Positions 42,394 to 51,879 are shown, counted from the stretch's first letter. The stretch is DNA of 59,462 bases from Nitrososphaerota archaeon (GCA_038874475.1 JAVZCJ010000003.1:1-59462); one strand, 5' to 3'. Program-made: numbers and translations. Notes: a model not told the origin generated them from the letters alone.

Positions 42394-43368
42394 TTATTTA
42401 TATTTATTTAAAATAGCTGCTATCGTTCCATATAGAACTATTTCATCCCCGAGAGGGGTTATTATTATTTCAGGAATTCTATTTACTGCATAATTTTCTA
42501 CATATTTTTTAATTGGGTTTATAACAAGTTCTTTATTTTTAAGAGTTATTGCTCCACCTATTGTAATTAAACTTGGATCATATACATTTATTAAATTTGC
42601 TATACCTATAGCATTTAATCTACCTATTTCTTCAACTATTTTTAATGAAATTTCATCTTTTTCTTTAGCTGCATCATAAAGCATTTTTGCTGAAATATTA
42701 TCAATGTTATAATTAGAGTATTTCATCAATAAACTTCTTTTCTTTTCCTCTTCATTTATTTTCTCAAGAAAAATTTTAACAAAATTTGGGATATTCGCTC
42801 CTGAACAATATGCTTCCCAATGTCCTCTTTTTCCACATCCACATTTAAGTTTTCCTTCATAATCTATTGTTATATGTCCTACTTCAGCAGCATTTCCATC
42901 TTTTCCAAGTAATAATTTTCCATCTACTATTGCTCCGCCACCTATTCCAGTGCTAAATGTTACATATACTAAATTGTCAATATTTTTACCTGCACCAAAA
43001 AATTTTTCTCCAAGAACAGCTGCATTACAATCGTTTAGAAGTTCTACATTTATTTTGAATTCTTCTTTTATTGGTTCTACTAATGGAATAAAATCATATT
43101 GAGGAATATTAGGTGTTCTAAGCAATCCCCCTCTTTTTAAGTCCAATGGCCCAGCAGAACCAATACCAATTCCTATAATATCTTCTTTTTTAATAGATTT
43201 TATTAATGAGTATATTAATCTTATAATTTGCTTACTTATTGCTTCAGCACCTTTCTCTTTTTCAGTTTTTTCAATAATTTTATTTAATATTTTCCCTTCT
43301 TTATTAGCTAAAGCAACTCTAACATTAGTAGCTCCTAAATCAACTCCAATGATATACTTTTTAACCAT
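42394..43368 (-). CDS. ROK-family sugar kinase (glucokinase-like)
   Basis: 324 aa. The ATP-binding N-terminus is GVDLGATNVRVALAN (about 8-22). The ROK signature region is VTFSTGIGGGAIVDGKLLLG. The metal-binding motif is GHITIDYEGKLKCGCGKRGH (about 165-184), followed by WEAYCSG, with His in place of the third Cys, as in archaeal hexokinases. Catalytic Asp is in LNDCNAA (about 103). Probably phosphorylates glucose or a related hexose. Confidence 0.88.
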   Translation of the reverse strand: MVKKYIIGVDLGATNVRVALANKEGKILNKIIEKTEKEKGAEAISKQIIRLIYSLIKSIKKEDIIGIGIGSAGPLDLKRGGLLRTPNIPQYDFIPLVEPIKEEFKINVELLNDCNAAVLGEKFFGAGKNIDNLVYVTFSTGIGGGAIVDGKLLLGKDGNAAEVGHITIDYEGKLKCGCGKRGHWEAYCSGANIPNFVKIFLEKINEEEKKRSLLMKYSNYNIDNISAKMLYDAAKEKDEISLKIVEEIGRLNAIGIANLINVYDPSLITIGGAITLKNKELVINPIKKYVENYAVNRIPEIIITPLGDEIVLYGTIAAILNKYK

Positions 43369-43427
43369 TTCTACTCTTAGAAAAATAATAAATTAGAATA
43401 TTTAATTTTTTATAAGAAAAATAAAAA

Positions 43428-43850
43428 CTATACTCTTCTTCCTCTTCTACCGCCTTTCTTTCTTATAGAATCGTGTGGAAGGGGTGTAACATCTTCTATT
43501 CTACCTATTTCTACTCCTGAACGCGCTATTGCTCTAATAGCTGCTTGAGTTCCTGGACCAGGAGTACGAGCTTTAGCTCCTCCAGGAGCTCTTACTTGAA
43601 TATGCACTCCTATAAGCCCTTTGCTTTTAGCTACTTCCATTGCATATGTTGCAGCTCTTGTTGCTGCATAAGGTGTTGGTTCAAGTCTTCCAGCATCAAC
43701 AAACATTCCACCTGTAGCTCTTGCGAGAGTTTCTGCACCTGTTAAATCAGTTATATGTACAATTATGTTATTATAAGAAGAATATATATGAGCTATTCCC
43801 CATATCCCTTTTTTAACCTTTTTCTTCTGAGCTAATTGTGCATCGCTCAT
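43428..43850 (-). CDS. rps11: 30S ribosomal protein S11 (uS11)
   Basis: 140 aa starting at ATG 43850 (MSDAQLAQ). An upstream GTG is less likely because AGGTGA, overlapping the uS4 stop, is correctly spaced for this ATG. Conserved: [69 protein letters not shown]. Last gene of the uS13-uS4-uS11 operon; the usual next gene rpo3 (rpoD) is absent here. Confidence 0.95.
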   Translation of the reverse strand: MSDAQLAQKKKVKKGIWGIAHIYSSYNNIIVHITDLTGAETLARATGGMFVDAGRLEPTPYAATRAATYAMEVAKSKGLIGVHIQVRAPGGAKARTPGPGTQAAIRAIARSGVEIGRIEDVTPLPHDSIRKKGGRRGRRV

Positions 43851-43859
43851 ATTTTTCAC

Positions 43860-44354
43860 CTATTTTCCAACATTTGCTTCAATAGGTATTTTTACTTTAA
43901 TTTTTTCTTCTTCTCCTCTTTTAACATGATAACTAGGAGATTTGACTTTTTTATCTCCTATTAATACATGCCCATGTGTTATTAATTGTCTTGCATGATA
44001 AATTGATTTAGCATATCCAAGATCGTATAAAACTGTTTGTAGCCTTCTTTTTAAGAAATCCCTCACGGTTAATCCTAAAATATCATCCAATGCTGCTCCT
44101 GGTTGCAAAACACCTAATTTAACTAATTTGTTTATAAGTATTTTTTCAAGTTTCTCTCTTTTTTCTCCAGTTAAAGCAAAAAGTTTTCTAGCAATAGCTC
44201 TATATTTTCTTAAAATACTAGTAGCTTTCCATAACTCACGCTTGTTTCTTAATCCAAATTCTCCTAATAATTTAAGTTCTTCACTTAAAATATCTGCTCT
44301 CCAAGGATGAGCTGGGCCTTCGTATTTCTTTCTTTGCCTTTTTGGATTCCCCAT
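43860..44354 (-). CDS. rps4: 30S ribosomal protein S4 (uS4)
   Basis: 164 aa archaeal uS4, a primary 16S rRNA binder. Opening GNPKRQRKKYEGPAHPW, then EFGLRNKRELWKA. The S4 RNA-binding domain is in the C-terminal half (YHARQLITHGHVLIGDKKVKSPSYHV in pieces, about 123-148). Placed 14 bp after uS13 and 9 bp before uS11. Confidence 0.95.
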   Translation of the reverse strand: MGNPKRQRKKYEGPAHPWRADILSEELKLLGEFGLRNKRELWKATSILRKYRAIARKLFALTGEKREKLEKILINKLVKLGVLQPGAALDDILGLTVRDFLKRRLQTVLYDLGYAKSIYHARQLITHGHVLIGDKKVKSPSYHVKRGEEEKIKVKIPIEANVGK

Positions 44355-44368
44355 AATTAATCACTTTT

Positions 44369-44854
44369 TTATTTTTTCTCTTCCTTCTTTTCAGTTTGAG
44401 CTTGAGCTAAAGCTCTTCTTAAAACTCCTATGGCAGCATGTTTTCTTCCAGTAGTTTTAGTTCTTTGCCCTCTAACTTTTAATCCTAATGAATGCCTTAC
44501 TCCTCTCCAAGATTTAATTTTCTTTTCCCTTTCAATATCATCCTTGATTGCTAATACTAGATCTGAACCATGCAAATGTAAATCTTTTCCTGTTTTCAAA
44601 TCTTTCCTTCTATTTAATAACCATGAAGGAATACCATATACTAAAGGGTTTGAAATTGCATCTTCAATTTTTTGAATTTGATTTTCAGATAAAAATCCAA
44701 TTCTTTCATCTGGATTTATATTTAAAGCTCTTGAAATAGCATATCCTAAAAATATTCCAACACCTTTAATTTTTGATAGAGCATAAGGTACTTTTAAAGA
44801 GCCATCTAAATCTGTACCTAATACTCTAACTATACGTTTAAATTCATTCGACAT
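44369..44854 (-). CDS. rps13: 30S ribosomal protein S13 (uS13)
   Basis: 161 aa. FKRIVRVLGTDLDGSLKV at the start, helix-two-turn-helix YALSKIKGVGIFLGYAI, then RGVRHSLGLKVRGQRTKTTG near the end. Standard archaeal extension ending EKKEEK. First gene of the operon, ahead of uS4 and uS11. Confidence 0.95.
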   Translation of the reverse strand: MSNEFKRIVRVLGTDLDGSLKVPYALSKIKGVGIFLGYAISRALNINPDERIGFLSENQIQKIEDAISNPLVYGIPSWLLNRRKDLKTGKDLHLHGSDLVLAIKDDIEREKKIKSWRGVRHSLGLKVRGQRTKTTGRKHAAIGVLRRALAQAQTEKKEEKK

Positions 44855-44910
44855 TTCTTATGCGACGAATTTAAAAGCAATATTTAAACTTTTAATGGAT
44901 TTTATTAAAA

Positions 44911-45189
44911 CTATTTTTTAATATTTTTAATTTTTGAATTAAATTCTATTAAAATTTTTGTTATTTCATTTTCAGTATTTAAAGTAATAACTTTCATTTT
45001 TTTAACTTCTTCTATTTTTATTATATTTTCCTTTTCAAGAGGTTGAATAACTCTTGCAATAGTTGATGGAGAAAGATTAAGCAATTTTGCTATAAAATTT
45101 TGAGTAACGATTTTATTCGGATTATCTAATAAAAATTGTAGAAGCTTTACTTGAGCTTTACTATTAAATATTGATACCAAATCAACCAT
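44911..45189 (-). CDS. Small winged-helix transcription regulator
   Basis: 92 aa with one winged-helix domain: FNSKAQVKLLQFLLDN, recognition helix LNLSPSTIARVIQPLEKEN, and wing IIKIEEVKKMKVITL. A C-terminal helix could dimerise. No ligand domain. Lies between the ribosomal operon and tbp, divergent from tbp, so it might act on that intergenic region; this is conjecture. Confidence 0.75.
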   Translation of the reverse strand: MVDLVSIFNSKAQVKLLQFLLDNPNKIVTQNFIAKLLNLSPSTIARVIQPLEKENIIKIEEVKKMKVITLNTENEITKILIEFNSKIKNIKK

Positions 45190-45295
45190 TCAAATCAGCT
45201 TTTCTTTAAAAATAATTATTCTTCTTATTTTAAAAAGTTATATTTAAAGCTTCTTTTATAATAAAGACATATTGAAAATTTTTTGTTTTTATAAG

Positions 45296-45352
45296 CTTTT
45301 TATAAATTTAATTTATAAATATATATAAACAACTTAAGGAAATAAAAAATGT
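45296..45352 (+). promoter_or_regulatory. Promoter region of the tbp gene
   Basis: A long A+T element with TTTATAAATATATATAAA (about 45311-45328) lies 25-40 bases before the ATG at 45353, the right place for the TATA box of a leaderless or near-leaderless archaeal mRNA. An out-of-frame ATG (45349, followed at once by a stop) just upstream is not used for tbp. Confidence 0.45.
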
Positions 45353-45959
45353 ATGTTTAAACTATCTAGAAAAACAAAACCTATAGTAAATATAGAAAAT
45401 GTTGTTGCTTCAGTAACTTTAAATCAAAGAATAGATCTTCCAGCTATACAAAAAACATTTCCGGACTTAGTAGATTATAGACCTAGTCAATTTCCAGGAT
45501 TAGTATTTAGATTGAAAAAACCAAAAACTGCAACTCTTATATTTGGTTCTGGAAAAATGGTTTCAACAGGAGCTAAAAGTGAAAAAGAATCGATAAAAGC
45601 TGTAAAAAAAGTAGTTAATATGCTTAAAGATGCAGGATTTATAATAAAAAATGAGCCACAAATAGAAATACAAAATATAGTAGCGTCGGTTGACCTTAAA
45701 GGGAAAGTTGATCTTGAAAAATCAGCTGAACTTTTAGAATATACTTTATATGAGCCCGAGCAATAAGTTTGCGTGTATCGCAAATTTGCTAATCCCTGGG
45801 CTCATATATAGAATGTTCAAACCAAAAGTAGTAATATTAATATTTGCTAGTGGAAAACTTGTTGTTACAGGAGGAAAAGAAGAGAGCGATGTATTTGAAG
45901 CTGTTGATATTGTAAAAAAGACTTTAGAATCTAAACAACTTATTACTTATAGCGAATAA
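45353..45959 (+). CDS. tbp: TATA-box binding protein, interrupted by a 28-nt BHB intron
   Basis: General transcription factor that binds the TATA box and recruits TFB and RNA polymerase. Exon 1 (45353-45764) encodes repeat 1 ([11 protein letters not shown] ... [11 protein letters not shown]) and the first part of repeat 2 ([17 protein letters not shown]) up to YEPEQ. A 28-nt insert follows, then exon 2 (45793-45959) supplies [12 protein letters not shown] and the rest. The joined frame of 193 codons gives a 192-aa two-repeat TBP, the family size, and EQFPGL matches repeat 1 SQFPGL. Reading through instead gives a stop immediately after EPEQ. The two open frames on either side are one gene, not two. 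Confidence 0.94.
45765..45792 (+). other. Bulge-helix-bulge intron in tbp mRNA (28 nt)
   Basis: Exon 1 ends GAGCAAT and exon 2 starts TCCCTGGG; joining yields CAA TTC CCT GGG (QFPG). Fold: central helix AGCA/UGCU, 5' bulge AUA cut AU^A, inner 8-bp stem AGUUUGCG/CGCAAAUU (one G-U) with the loop UGUAU, 3' bulge AAU cut AA^U. Outside, the exons pair over 11 bp (TATATGAGCCC with GGGCTCATATA) after a few unpaired bases, making the structure very stable. The first codon read into the intron is a TAA stop. Confidence 0.88.
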
Positions 45960-46094
45960 TTTTTAAGCTGCATGTATTACTTCATAAATTATTGATTTAA
46001 TTTAACATTATTTTTTTATTTCAATATTCTTCAAGAATACTTAAATAATTTACAAAAATATATTTAAGGAAAAATTTTAAATTAAGTTAAGCAT

Positions 46095-47204
46095 TTATGA
46101 AGATATACATGCTCTATTACATTTCTCTAATCTTCTCAGCATCCCATTCTTTATAAAACTATGATTTATTTCATTAATCGTTTCTAATAATATACATTCT
46201 TTCTCTCCATTACCATTACAATTATAAAAATCTTCTTCTAAAAATGCTGGATCTTCATAACTTGGATGTACTCCATATAAAATTTCTGCTGAAAGAGCTA
46301 ATAATCTAATTATATCCCCACCAACCCCTTTTATTGATAATAATTCTTCATATGTTCTTGGAATATTCTCATGGAGTTTATTCAATAATTTCCAATTAAT
46401 TACTTTTGGCATTCTTCTAGGAGAAAAATTAATTTCTTCTTCATTACTTATCCAATTTGTTAACTTCATTTGATTTTGACTATTTGCTTCAGTAATTCTT
46501 TTTATTTTTGATAGTTTTTCTTTAAGAATATCTATTGATGCTTTTCTACTTTCACTACTTTTCTTAGAAGTCATATCAAGTACTTCATTTACTTTTTGTT
46601 TACTTATTATTCCTTGATGAGGTTCTTCTACGAAATTTTTCATTTTCTTTGAATACCAATGATATCTTCTAGCAGTTCCAATTATTGGATTCATTGCTTG
46701 TTGGATTACGGCCCATGTTCCATTTTTAGAAATAATTATTAAATGATGATAAAGCTTAAATCCATCTTGTATAGCACAATTATCTACTTTTGCTGTCATC
46801 CTACTACAATACTTTAAGTATTCTATTTTTTCTTCTGAAAAACCAAAAATTTCTTTTAAATTATTCAATTCTTCAGGCACTTTAAAAGCTGATAAACTTT
46901 TACCTCCTGCAATAAATATTCCACTTTCATAATTTATAACTTCTTTTAGAATAGATGAAACTATTGTAGTTGTTCCACTAGTTATTTCTTCAAAACCAAT
47001 TGCATATAAAAAGCAATCAAAACAAAAAGGGTTTGAAATATTTTCTATGAATATCTCTTCTCCATATTTTTCAAGGAAATTATAAGTAATTATTTTAGTA
47101 TTCCTTAATAATGATCCATAATACCATTTAGCTGTTTTTCCATAATCTAGTTTTAATTCCTTCGACCCAATTTTCCACATTTTTTCCACTTTTTTATGCT
47201 TCAT
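46095..47204 (-). CDS. DUF763 family protein
   Basis: 369 aa. Family features: KELKLDYGKTAKWYYGSLLR at the N-terminus, GGKSLSAFKVPEEL, NGTWAVIQQAMNPIIGTARRYHW (residues about 178-200 in parts), FVEEPHQGI. A helix-hairpin-helix-like LLSIKGVGGDIIRLLALSAE lies near 283-302. The HhH suggests DNA binding; proposed nuclease or repair roles for the family are unproven. C-terminal Cys residues (C350, C363, C367) may bind metal. It stands alone between tbp and the radical SAM gene. Confidence 0.83.
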   Translation of the reverse strand: MKHKKVEKMWKIGSKELKLDYGKTAKWYYGSLLRNTKIITYNFLEKYGEEIFIENISNPFCFDCFLYAIGFEEITSGTTTIVSSILKEVINYESGIFIAGGKSLSAFKVPEELNNLKEIFGFSEEKIEYLKYCSRMTAKVDNCAIQDGFKLYHHLIIISKNGTWAVIQQAMNPIIGTARRYHWYSKKMKNFVEEPHQGIISKQKVNEVLDMTSKKSSESRKASIDILKEKLSKIKRITEANSQNQMKLTNWISNEEEINFSPRRMPKVINWKLLNKLHENIPRTYEELLSIKGVGGDIIRLLALSAEILYGVHPSYEDPAFLEEDFYNCNGNGEKECILLETINEINHSFIKNGMLRRLEKCNRACISS

Positions 47205-47359
47205 AACAATTTTTTTATTAGTTAGTTAAATTTGTTTAATTTATTAAAAATTAATTTATTGTTCAATAAAGTTCACAAACTATTTTTATTGTTTATTTAT
47301 GATTATTTTGAATATATTTTCTTTTTAAAATATAAAAATAGAGTTTATACTCAATTTTT

Positions 47360-47389
47360 TTAAATAAGAAAAATGTGATTCTTATTTAA
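47360..47389. promoter_or_regulatory. Perfect 11-bp inverted repeat between DUF763 and radical SAM genes
   Basis: TTAAATAAGAA (47360-47370) and TTCTTATTTAA (47379-47389) form an exact stem around the 8-base loop AAATGTGA. It lies just after the 3' end of the radical SAM gene (47415, minus strand) and upstream of DUF763. It may be an intrinsic stem of a 3' UTR or a protein-binding palindrome. Confidence 0.4.
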
Positions 47390-47414
47390 TATAAAGTCCT
47401 GTTAATAGAAAATC

Positions 47415-48530
47415 TTATTTAAGTAAATGAATATTTCCTAATTTCACATTTTTTAATCCAGCTTCTCTTGCAATTTTTAAACATTTTAAAGCCATTTCTT
47501 TACTTGTTATAGGCAAATCATTAAGTACATATTGTGGATAAAATGTTAATAAAGTATATGGAATCTCTTGATTTATGCTTGCTATAAATTCTGCTATATT
47601 TTTTATTTCAACTTCATCTATATATCCTGGAATTAAAAGTGTGCTTGCAGCTAATAAAGGAGGTTTTTCTCTTTCATTAAAAAATTTTCTTCCAATATTT
47701 TCAAAATTTTTTAATGATTGCTTATTACTTACACCTGTCATTACAATATTTAATGTTTCATCAAAAAACTTTAAATCAAATTTCATAATTCCGCCTGTTT
47801 TAAGAGAGAATTCAGCAGCTAGATTTGCATATCTTTCATTCATATTTCCATTTGTTTCCCAACATATTTTAACTATCCTATTATTTTCCTCACTATTTTT
47901 AATTATTATTTCACTAGTTTTTAATGCATGAGGCATTTGAGTTGATGGATCACCACCAAAAAAACATACACATGAAACTTTTTCTATAGCTTTTGAAGCA
48001 AGTTCTTCAGCTGAAAGAATTGGTTTTAAATCATTTGAAAGTTTTCTAAAATGCCAATTTTGGCAAAACAAACAATCAAAAGAGCAGCTTCCATAAAAAA
48101 CTGCTAGATTATAATATCCTATATCCCCTTTTCCAGTATAAGCATATTTTGGATATCCTAAACCAGTACAAGCAGCACATACCCACCAAGCAACACAATT
48201 TGTTGGAATAGGATCATAATACCATTCAAGAATTGCTTTTTCACTAATACCAGCCAATCTAACTATTTTATTATCAATATTTTTAACTAATCCACAAAAA
48301 CCTTTAGCATTTAAAGGAATTAAACAATTATTTCCGCAACCATTGCAAGGTTTACCATTTTCTTCTTTTGGAGGGAAAGGAGGTAAATTGAATAAAGCTC
48401 TAGTTTTTTCATGTATTTTCATTGAGATTTTTATAGCTTCTTCTCTTTTTTCTCTTATACATTTTAAGCATATTCCAAGATTTCTGCTTATGAGTATATT
48501 TTTATTTCCACAAATTTTACAAGAATTCAC
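47415..48530 (-). CDS. Radical SAM protein, PFL-activase-like with N-terminal zinc ribbon
   Basis: 371 aa. N-terminal CKICGNKNILISRNLGICLKC forms a zinc ribbon. A second Cys cluster is NGCGNNCLIPLNAKGFCGL. The [4Fe-4S]/SAM motif is CSFDCLFCQNW (about 155-165), then FFGGDPSTQMP (about 196-206). WETNGNM and LKFFDETLNIVMTGVSN are typical of the AmmeMemoRadiSam/PflA-like branch, which has unknown substrates in archaea. A TIM-barrel end with FYPQYVLND is present. Confidence 0.87.
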   Translation of the reverse strand: MNSCKICGNKNILISRNLGICLKCIREKREEAIKISMKIHEKTRALFNLPPFPPKEENGKPCNGCGNNCLIPLNAKGFCGLVKNIDNKIVRLAGISEKAILEWYYDPIPTNCVAWWVCAACTGLGYPKYAYTGKGDIGYYNLAVFYGSCSFDCLFCQNWHFRKLSNDLKPILSAEELASKAIEKVSCVCFFGGDPSTQMPHALKTSEIIIKNSEENNRIVKICWETNGNMNERYANLAAEFSLKTGGIMKFDLKFFDETLNIVMTGVSNKQSLKNFENIGRKFFNEREKPPLLAASTLLIPGYIDEVEIKNIAEFIASINQEIPYTLLTFYPQYVLNDLPITSKEMALKCLKIAREAGLKNVKLGNIHLLK

Positions 48531-48562
48531 TTATAAAAATAATAAAAGGAGATATTTTAAGA

Positions 48563-48898
48563 TTAATGCCTTTCTTCTATTAATTCTTTAGTTCTTTCCT
48601 TTTTTACAATTTTAAAGTATTCCATTAAATCTATATCCTCATAACTTCCATCTGGAAGCTTTCTTCTAATTATTATTGGAAGAAGCCCTTCTTCAAATTC
48701 TCTTTTAGCAATATCTATTGGTGTTTCATTTGGCTTAGGCTCTACAAGTGGAATAGCATCATAAGCTAATTGAAGAGCTCTCCCGCCTATAACTCTAGCA
48801 ATTTCATACTTTGTTAATTTTATTTTTCTCTCACTCTGTTGAGGATTCTTCAAGTCCCTCTTCTTCCTTTGGTCCTTTTCCTGGACCTTTTGTTTCAA
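48563..48898 (-). CDS. rpoK: DNA-directed RNA polymerase subunit RpoK (omega/Rpb6)
   Basis: RNA polymerase assembly subunit. Core: [26 protein letters not shown], then [22 protein letters not shown] (residues about 27-52 and 65-86). The long form of 111 aa from ATG 48898 overlaps the thermosome gene by 68 bp. A TTG at 48853 ([11 protein letters not shown]) would give 96 aa and a shorter overlap and is equally plausible. It follows the thermosome in the same orientation. Confidence 0.9.
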   Translation of the reverse strand: MKQKVQEKDQRKKRDLKNPQQSERKIKLTKYEIARVIGGRALQLAYDAIPLVEPKPNETPIDIAKREFEEGLLPIIIRRKLPDGSYEDIDLMEYFKIVKKERTKELIEERH

Positions 48899-50495
48899 GC
48901 TTAGAAGCAGCTATCACATCATCTATTTTTAGTATCATTGAAGCTGCTTCTACTGCTGATTTGATTATTTGTTTTTTAACTAATGTAGGTTCAAGAATTT
49001 CTAGTTTATACATATCTGAAATTTTTCCATTTAAAACATCTATTCCAGCCCATTTTTGTCCATCTTTATGTTTAGCATTTAAAGTTAATAATGCTTCAAT
49101 TGGATCCATTCCAGCATTTTCAGAAAGTTGAGCTGGAATAACTTCTAATGCTTCTGCAAATTTTTCAATTGCAAGTTGTTCTTTTCCTGAAAGAGACTTT
49201 GCAAAATCTCTAAGTTTTAATGCAACCTCAGCTTCAGGTGCTCCACCACCAGCAACAATTTTACCTTCAATAATAACATCTTTTGCAACATTTATTGCAT
49301 CTTTAAGAGATCTTTCAGCTTCATCCACTATTCTTTTTGTTCCACCTCTAATCAATATTGTTATTGATTTTGGATTTTCACATCCTTCAATGAAAACCAT
49401 TTTGTCTTCTCCAACTCTCCTTTCTTCAATAAGTTTAGCTTTACCCAAATCTGAAGGATTTAAATCTTCTATTCTAGAAATTATTCTAGCACCAGTGGCT
49501 TTAGCTATTTTATCTATATCAGATTTCTTTATTCTACGTACAGCCATTATCCCTTTCTTAGCTAAGAAGTATTGAGCCATATCATCTATTCCTTTTTGGC
49601 AAAGAACAACATTTGCACCACTCTCAATTATTTTATTAACCATATCTCTAAGCATGTCTTCTTCTTGTTTCATGAAAGCTCTCATTTGTTCAGGAGATTC
49701 AATATTTAATTTAGCATCGAATTCTGTTTTTTCAATTTCTAAAGATGCATCAAGTAAAGCGATTTTTGCATTCTCAATTCTTTTTGGCATATCTGGATGT
49801 ACTACTTCTTTATCTAAAACAATTCCATCAATAATCTTTGTATCATGAAGAGATTCCCCTTCTTTCTTTTCAATCTTTATATCATCAAGGTCAACATAGT
49901 ATTTATCATCTCTTTTTTCAGCAACTCTTAAAACAGCATCTACTGCAAGTTTGCTAAGGTATTCTGATTCTTCTGAAACCATTTTGCTTGCAAGAGATGT
50001 TTTAGCAATTTTTTCTAATATTTTTCTATCAGTTGGTTTAACTGGAATGCTTATTTCATCAAGTATTTCTAATGCTTTAGTTGCTGCTTTCCTATATCCT
50101 TCAATAATTAATGATGGATGGACTTCTTTATCTATTAATTCTTCAGCTTTAGCTAATAATTCTCCAGCTACTACAACTACTGAAGTTGTCCCATCTCCAA
50201 CTTCTTCATCTTGAGCTTTAGCTGTTTCAACAAGCATTTTTGCAGTTGGATGTTCAACATCCATTTCTGAAAGAATTGTTGCTCCATCATTTGTTATAAC
50301 AACATCTCCAAAACTATCAACAAGCATTTTATCCATTCCTTTAGGACCAAGTGAAGATTTAAGTGTTTCAGATATTATTTTTGCAACCATTATATTTGCT
50401 GATTGTGCTTCTCTCCCTCTCGTCCTACGTGTTCCTTCTCTAAGAATTATAATTGGTTGAGTAGCTCCTGCTCCTGGAACTGATTGGTTTGCCAT
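48831..50495 (-). CDS. Thermosome subunit (group II chaperonin)
   Basis: ATP-driven double-ring protein-folding chaperone. Conserved: [28 protein letters not shown] (start of the equatorial domain), [15 protein letters not shown] (about 97-111), and [14 protein letters not shown] near 408-421. The tail [16 protein letters not shown] is shorter than the GGM-type tails of many relatives. 554 aa is normal. Only one chaperonin gene lies in this window. Confidence 0.96.
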   Translation of the reverse strand: MANQSVPGAGATQPIIILREGTRRTRGREAQSANIMVAKIISETLKSSLGPKGMDKMLVDSFGDVVITNDGATILSEMDVEHPTAKMLVETAKAQDEEVGDGTTSVVVVAGELLAKAEELIDKEVHPSLIIEGYRKAATKALEILDEISIPVKPTDRKILEKIAKTSLASKMVSEESEYLSKLAVDAVLRVAEKRDDKYYVDLDDIKIEKKEGESLHDTKIIDGIVLDKEVVHPDMPKRIENAKIALLDASLEIEKTEFDAKLNIESPEQMRAFMKQEEDMLRDMVNKIIESGANVVLCQKGIDDMAQYFLAKKGIMAVRRIKKSDIDKIAKATGARIISRIEDLNPSDLGKAKLIEERRVGEDKMVFIEGCENPKSITILIRGGTKRIVDEAERSLKDAINVAKDVIIEGKIVAGGGAPEAEVALKLRDFAKSLSGKEQLAIEKFAEALEVIPAQLSENAGMDPIEALLTLNAKHKDGQKWAGIDVLNGKISDMYKLEILEPTLVKKQIIKSAVEAASMILKIDDVIAASKLETKGPGKGPKEEEGLEESSTE

Positions 50496-50579
50496 ATAAT
50501 ATCACCCTAATTTAAAAATTTTTTAAAAAACTATTTAATAAGCTTTTACTCTCTTTTTTTAGTAAAATAAGCCTTTTTT

Positions 50580-51587
50580 TCAATAATATTTTTTCTTTAA
50601 TGTTAATTCTAAATATTCGCTTATTTTAAAGCCATATAAAGAAGCAAGAATCCCACTAATAAATAAAATATATAAAAGATTTATGAAATTTGCAATTATA
50701 GAAGAACTAATTATTGTTTCAATAGGTAATCCTATTAAAGAAAAAATTGCTATCCAAACAATTTGAAAAGAACCTACATATCCAGGAGCAGCTGGTAAAG
50801 CATGAGATAAAGTTATAATTAAAGAGATTATTAAAGCTGAAAATAAAGATATTTTTATATCAAGCGAGTATATAATCATTATAAAAATTAATGCTTGAAA
50901 GAAAGTTATAAAAAATGAGAATATATGAAAGAATATATTCTTATAAACAATTTTAAGAGTTTTACTTCCTTCTATAAGTGAAGTTGAAAAATTAATTAAA
51001 GCTTCTTTAATTTTCTTAGGAAATGGTTTTAAAATTTTTTTAATAAAATTTATGAATTCTTCTTCAAATTTTATAATAGAAAATATAAATATTAAACCAA
51101 TAAAAATTACTACTCCAGCTAATTCAAAAGAAGCTATAATAATTATATTTGAACTTATTGAAAATGGAATAAAGAATAATAAAATAGATAAAAATAATAA
51201 TAAATAAATTAAATCAAATATTCTTTCAATAATAACTGTTGCAAAAATTGATGCAAAACTTTTTTTACTTTCTTTAGAAATAGCTAATGCTCTTGCTATT
51301 TCTCCAATTCTTAAAGGAATCAATGTATTTATTAAATATCCTAAACCTGTAGCTGATAAAGCCATTGATATTTTAATTCCATTCATAGGTTTAATTAATA
51401 AAATCCATCTAAATGCTCTAAAAATAAAGAATAATATTGTAAAAATTCCTCCTAATAAAATATAAAAAATATTTAATTTTAATATTGTATAAATTATTTT
51501 ATCAATTCCAATATAAAAAATTAAAATTAAAATAAGAATTATGCCAATTATTAATGGAATAAATATTTTATAAAATTCTTTAAACAT
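50580..51587 (-). CDS. UPF0104/AglD-like flippase-type membrane protein
   Basis: 335 aa with about eight membrane segments, in the lysylphosphatidylglycerol-synthase transmembrane (DUF2156-less, UPF0104) family. Recognised by RAFRWILLIKPM, GLGYLINTLIPLRIGEIARALAISK and HALPAAPGYVGSFQIVWIAI. Members are associated with lipid or glycan export, but the substrate is unknown. Confidence 0.82.
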   Translation of the reverse strand: MFKEFYKIFIPLIIGIILILILIFYIGIDKIIYTILKLNIFYILLGGIFTILFFIFRAFRWILLIKPMNGIKISMALSATGLGYLINTLIPLRIGEIARALAISKESKKSFASIFATVIIERIFDLIYLLLFLSILLFFIPFSISSNIIIIASFELAGVVIFIGLIFIFSIIKFEEEFINFIKKILKPFPKKIKEALINFSTSLIEGSKTLKIVYKNIFFHIFSFFITFFQALIFIMIIYSLDIKISLFSALIISLIITLSHALPAAPGYVGSFQIVWIAIFSLIGLPIETIISSSIIANFINLLYILFISGILASLYGFKISEYLELTLKKKYY

Positions 51588-51706
51588 ATTTTATCAACAC
51601 TTATATTCATAAGTAAACAAAAAGATTTAAAAGAAACGTCTATTTATAAATTTATAACTAAATATTTATAAATAAATTTAAATTTCTTATATTGACGGTG
51701 GAAGCA

Positions 51707-51850
51707 TTGAAGCTTATTTCAGTAAAACTTCCTGAAGCATTAATAGAAGGAATGGATGAATTAGTAAAACTTGGAATGTATCCAAGTAGAAGTGCAGTAA
51801 TTAGGACTGCAATAAGAGATTTATTAAGAAAAGAACTTTGGAAAAAATAA
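51707..51850 (+). CDS. Ribbon-helix-helix (CopG-type) DNA-binding protein
   Basis: 47 aa from TTG 51707: [20 protein letters not shown] with the strand 1 / helix 1 layout, then [20 protein letters not shown] as helix 2. The ribosome site GGTGG lies 5-7 bases before the TTG. It lacks a metal-binding C-terminal domain and no toxin gene is adjacent; it is probably a small regulator. Confidence 0.85.
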   Translation: MKLISVKLPEALIEGMDELVKLGMYPSRSAVIRTAIRDLLRKELWKK

Positions 51851-51879
51851 TCTTCTTTATTTCATTAAATTTTAATAAT

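Noticed and set aside
9384-45792. Inserts in kae1, infB and tbp as assembly errors, programmed frameshifts or ribosomal bypassing.
   Set aside because: Three unrelated inserts that all restore invariant motifs exactly and all satisfy the same BHB geometry are not expected from errors. Bypassing elements need matching take-off and landing codons, which are not consistently present. Transcript data would settle it.
45353-45959. Two separate half-TBP genes (45353-45766 and 45750-45959).
   Set aside because: The junction falls inside a conserved motif and a BHB structure with correct cut sites lies exactly there. One spliced gene of normal length explains both frames.
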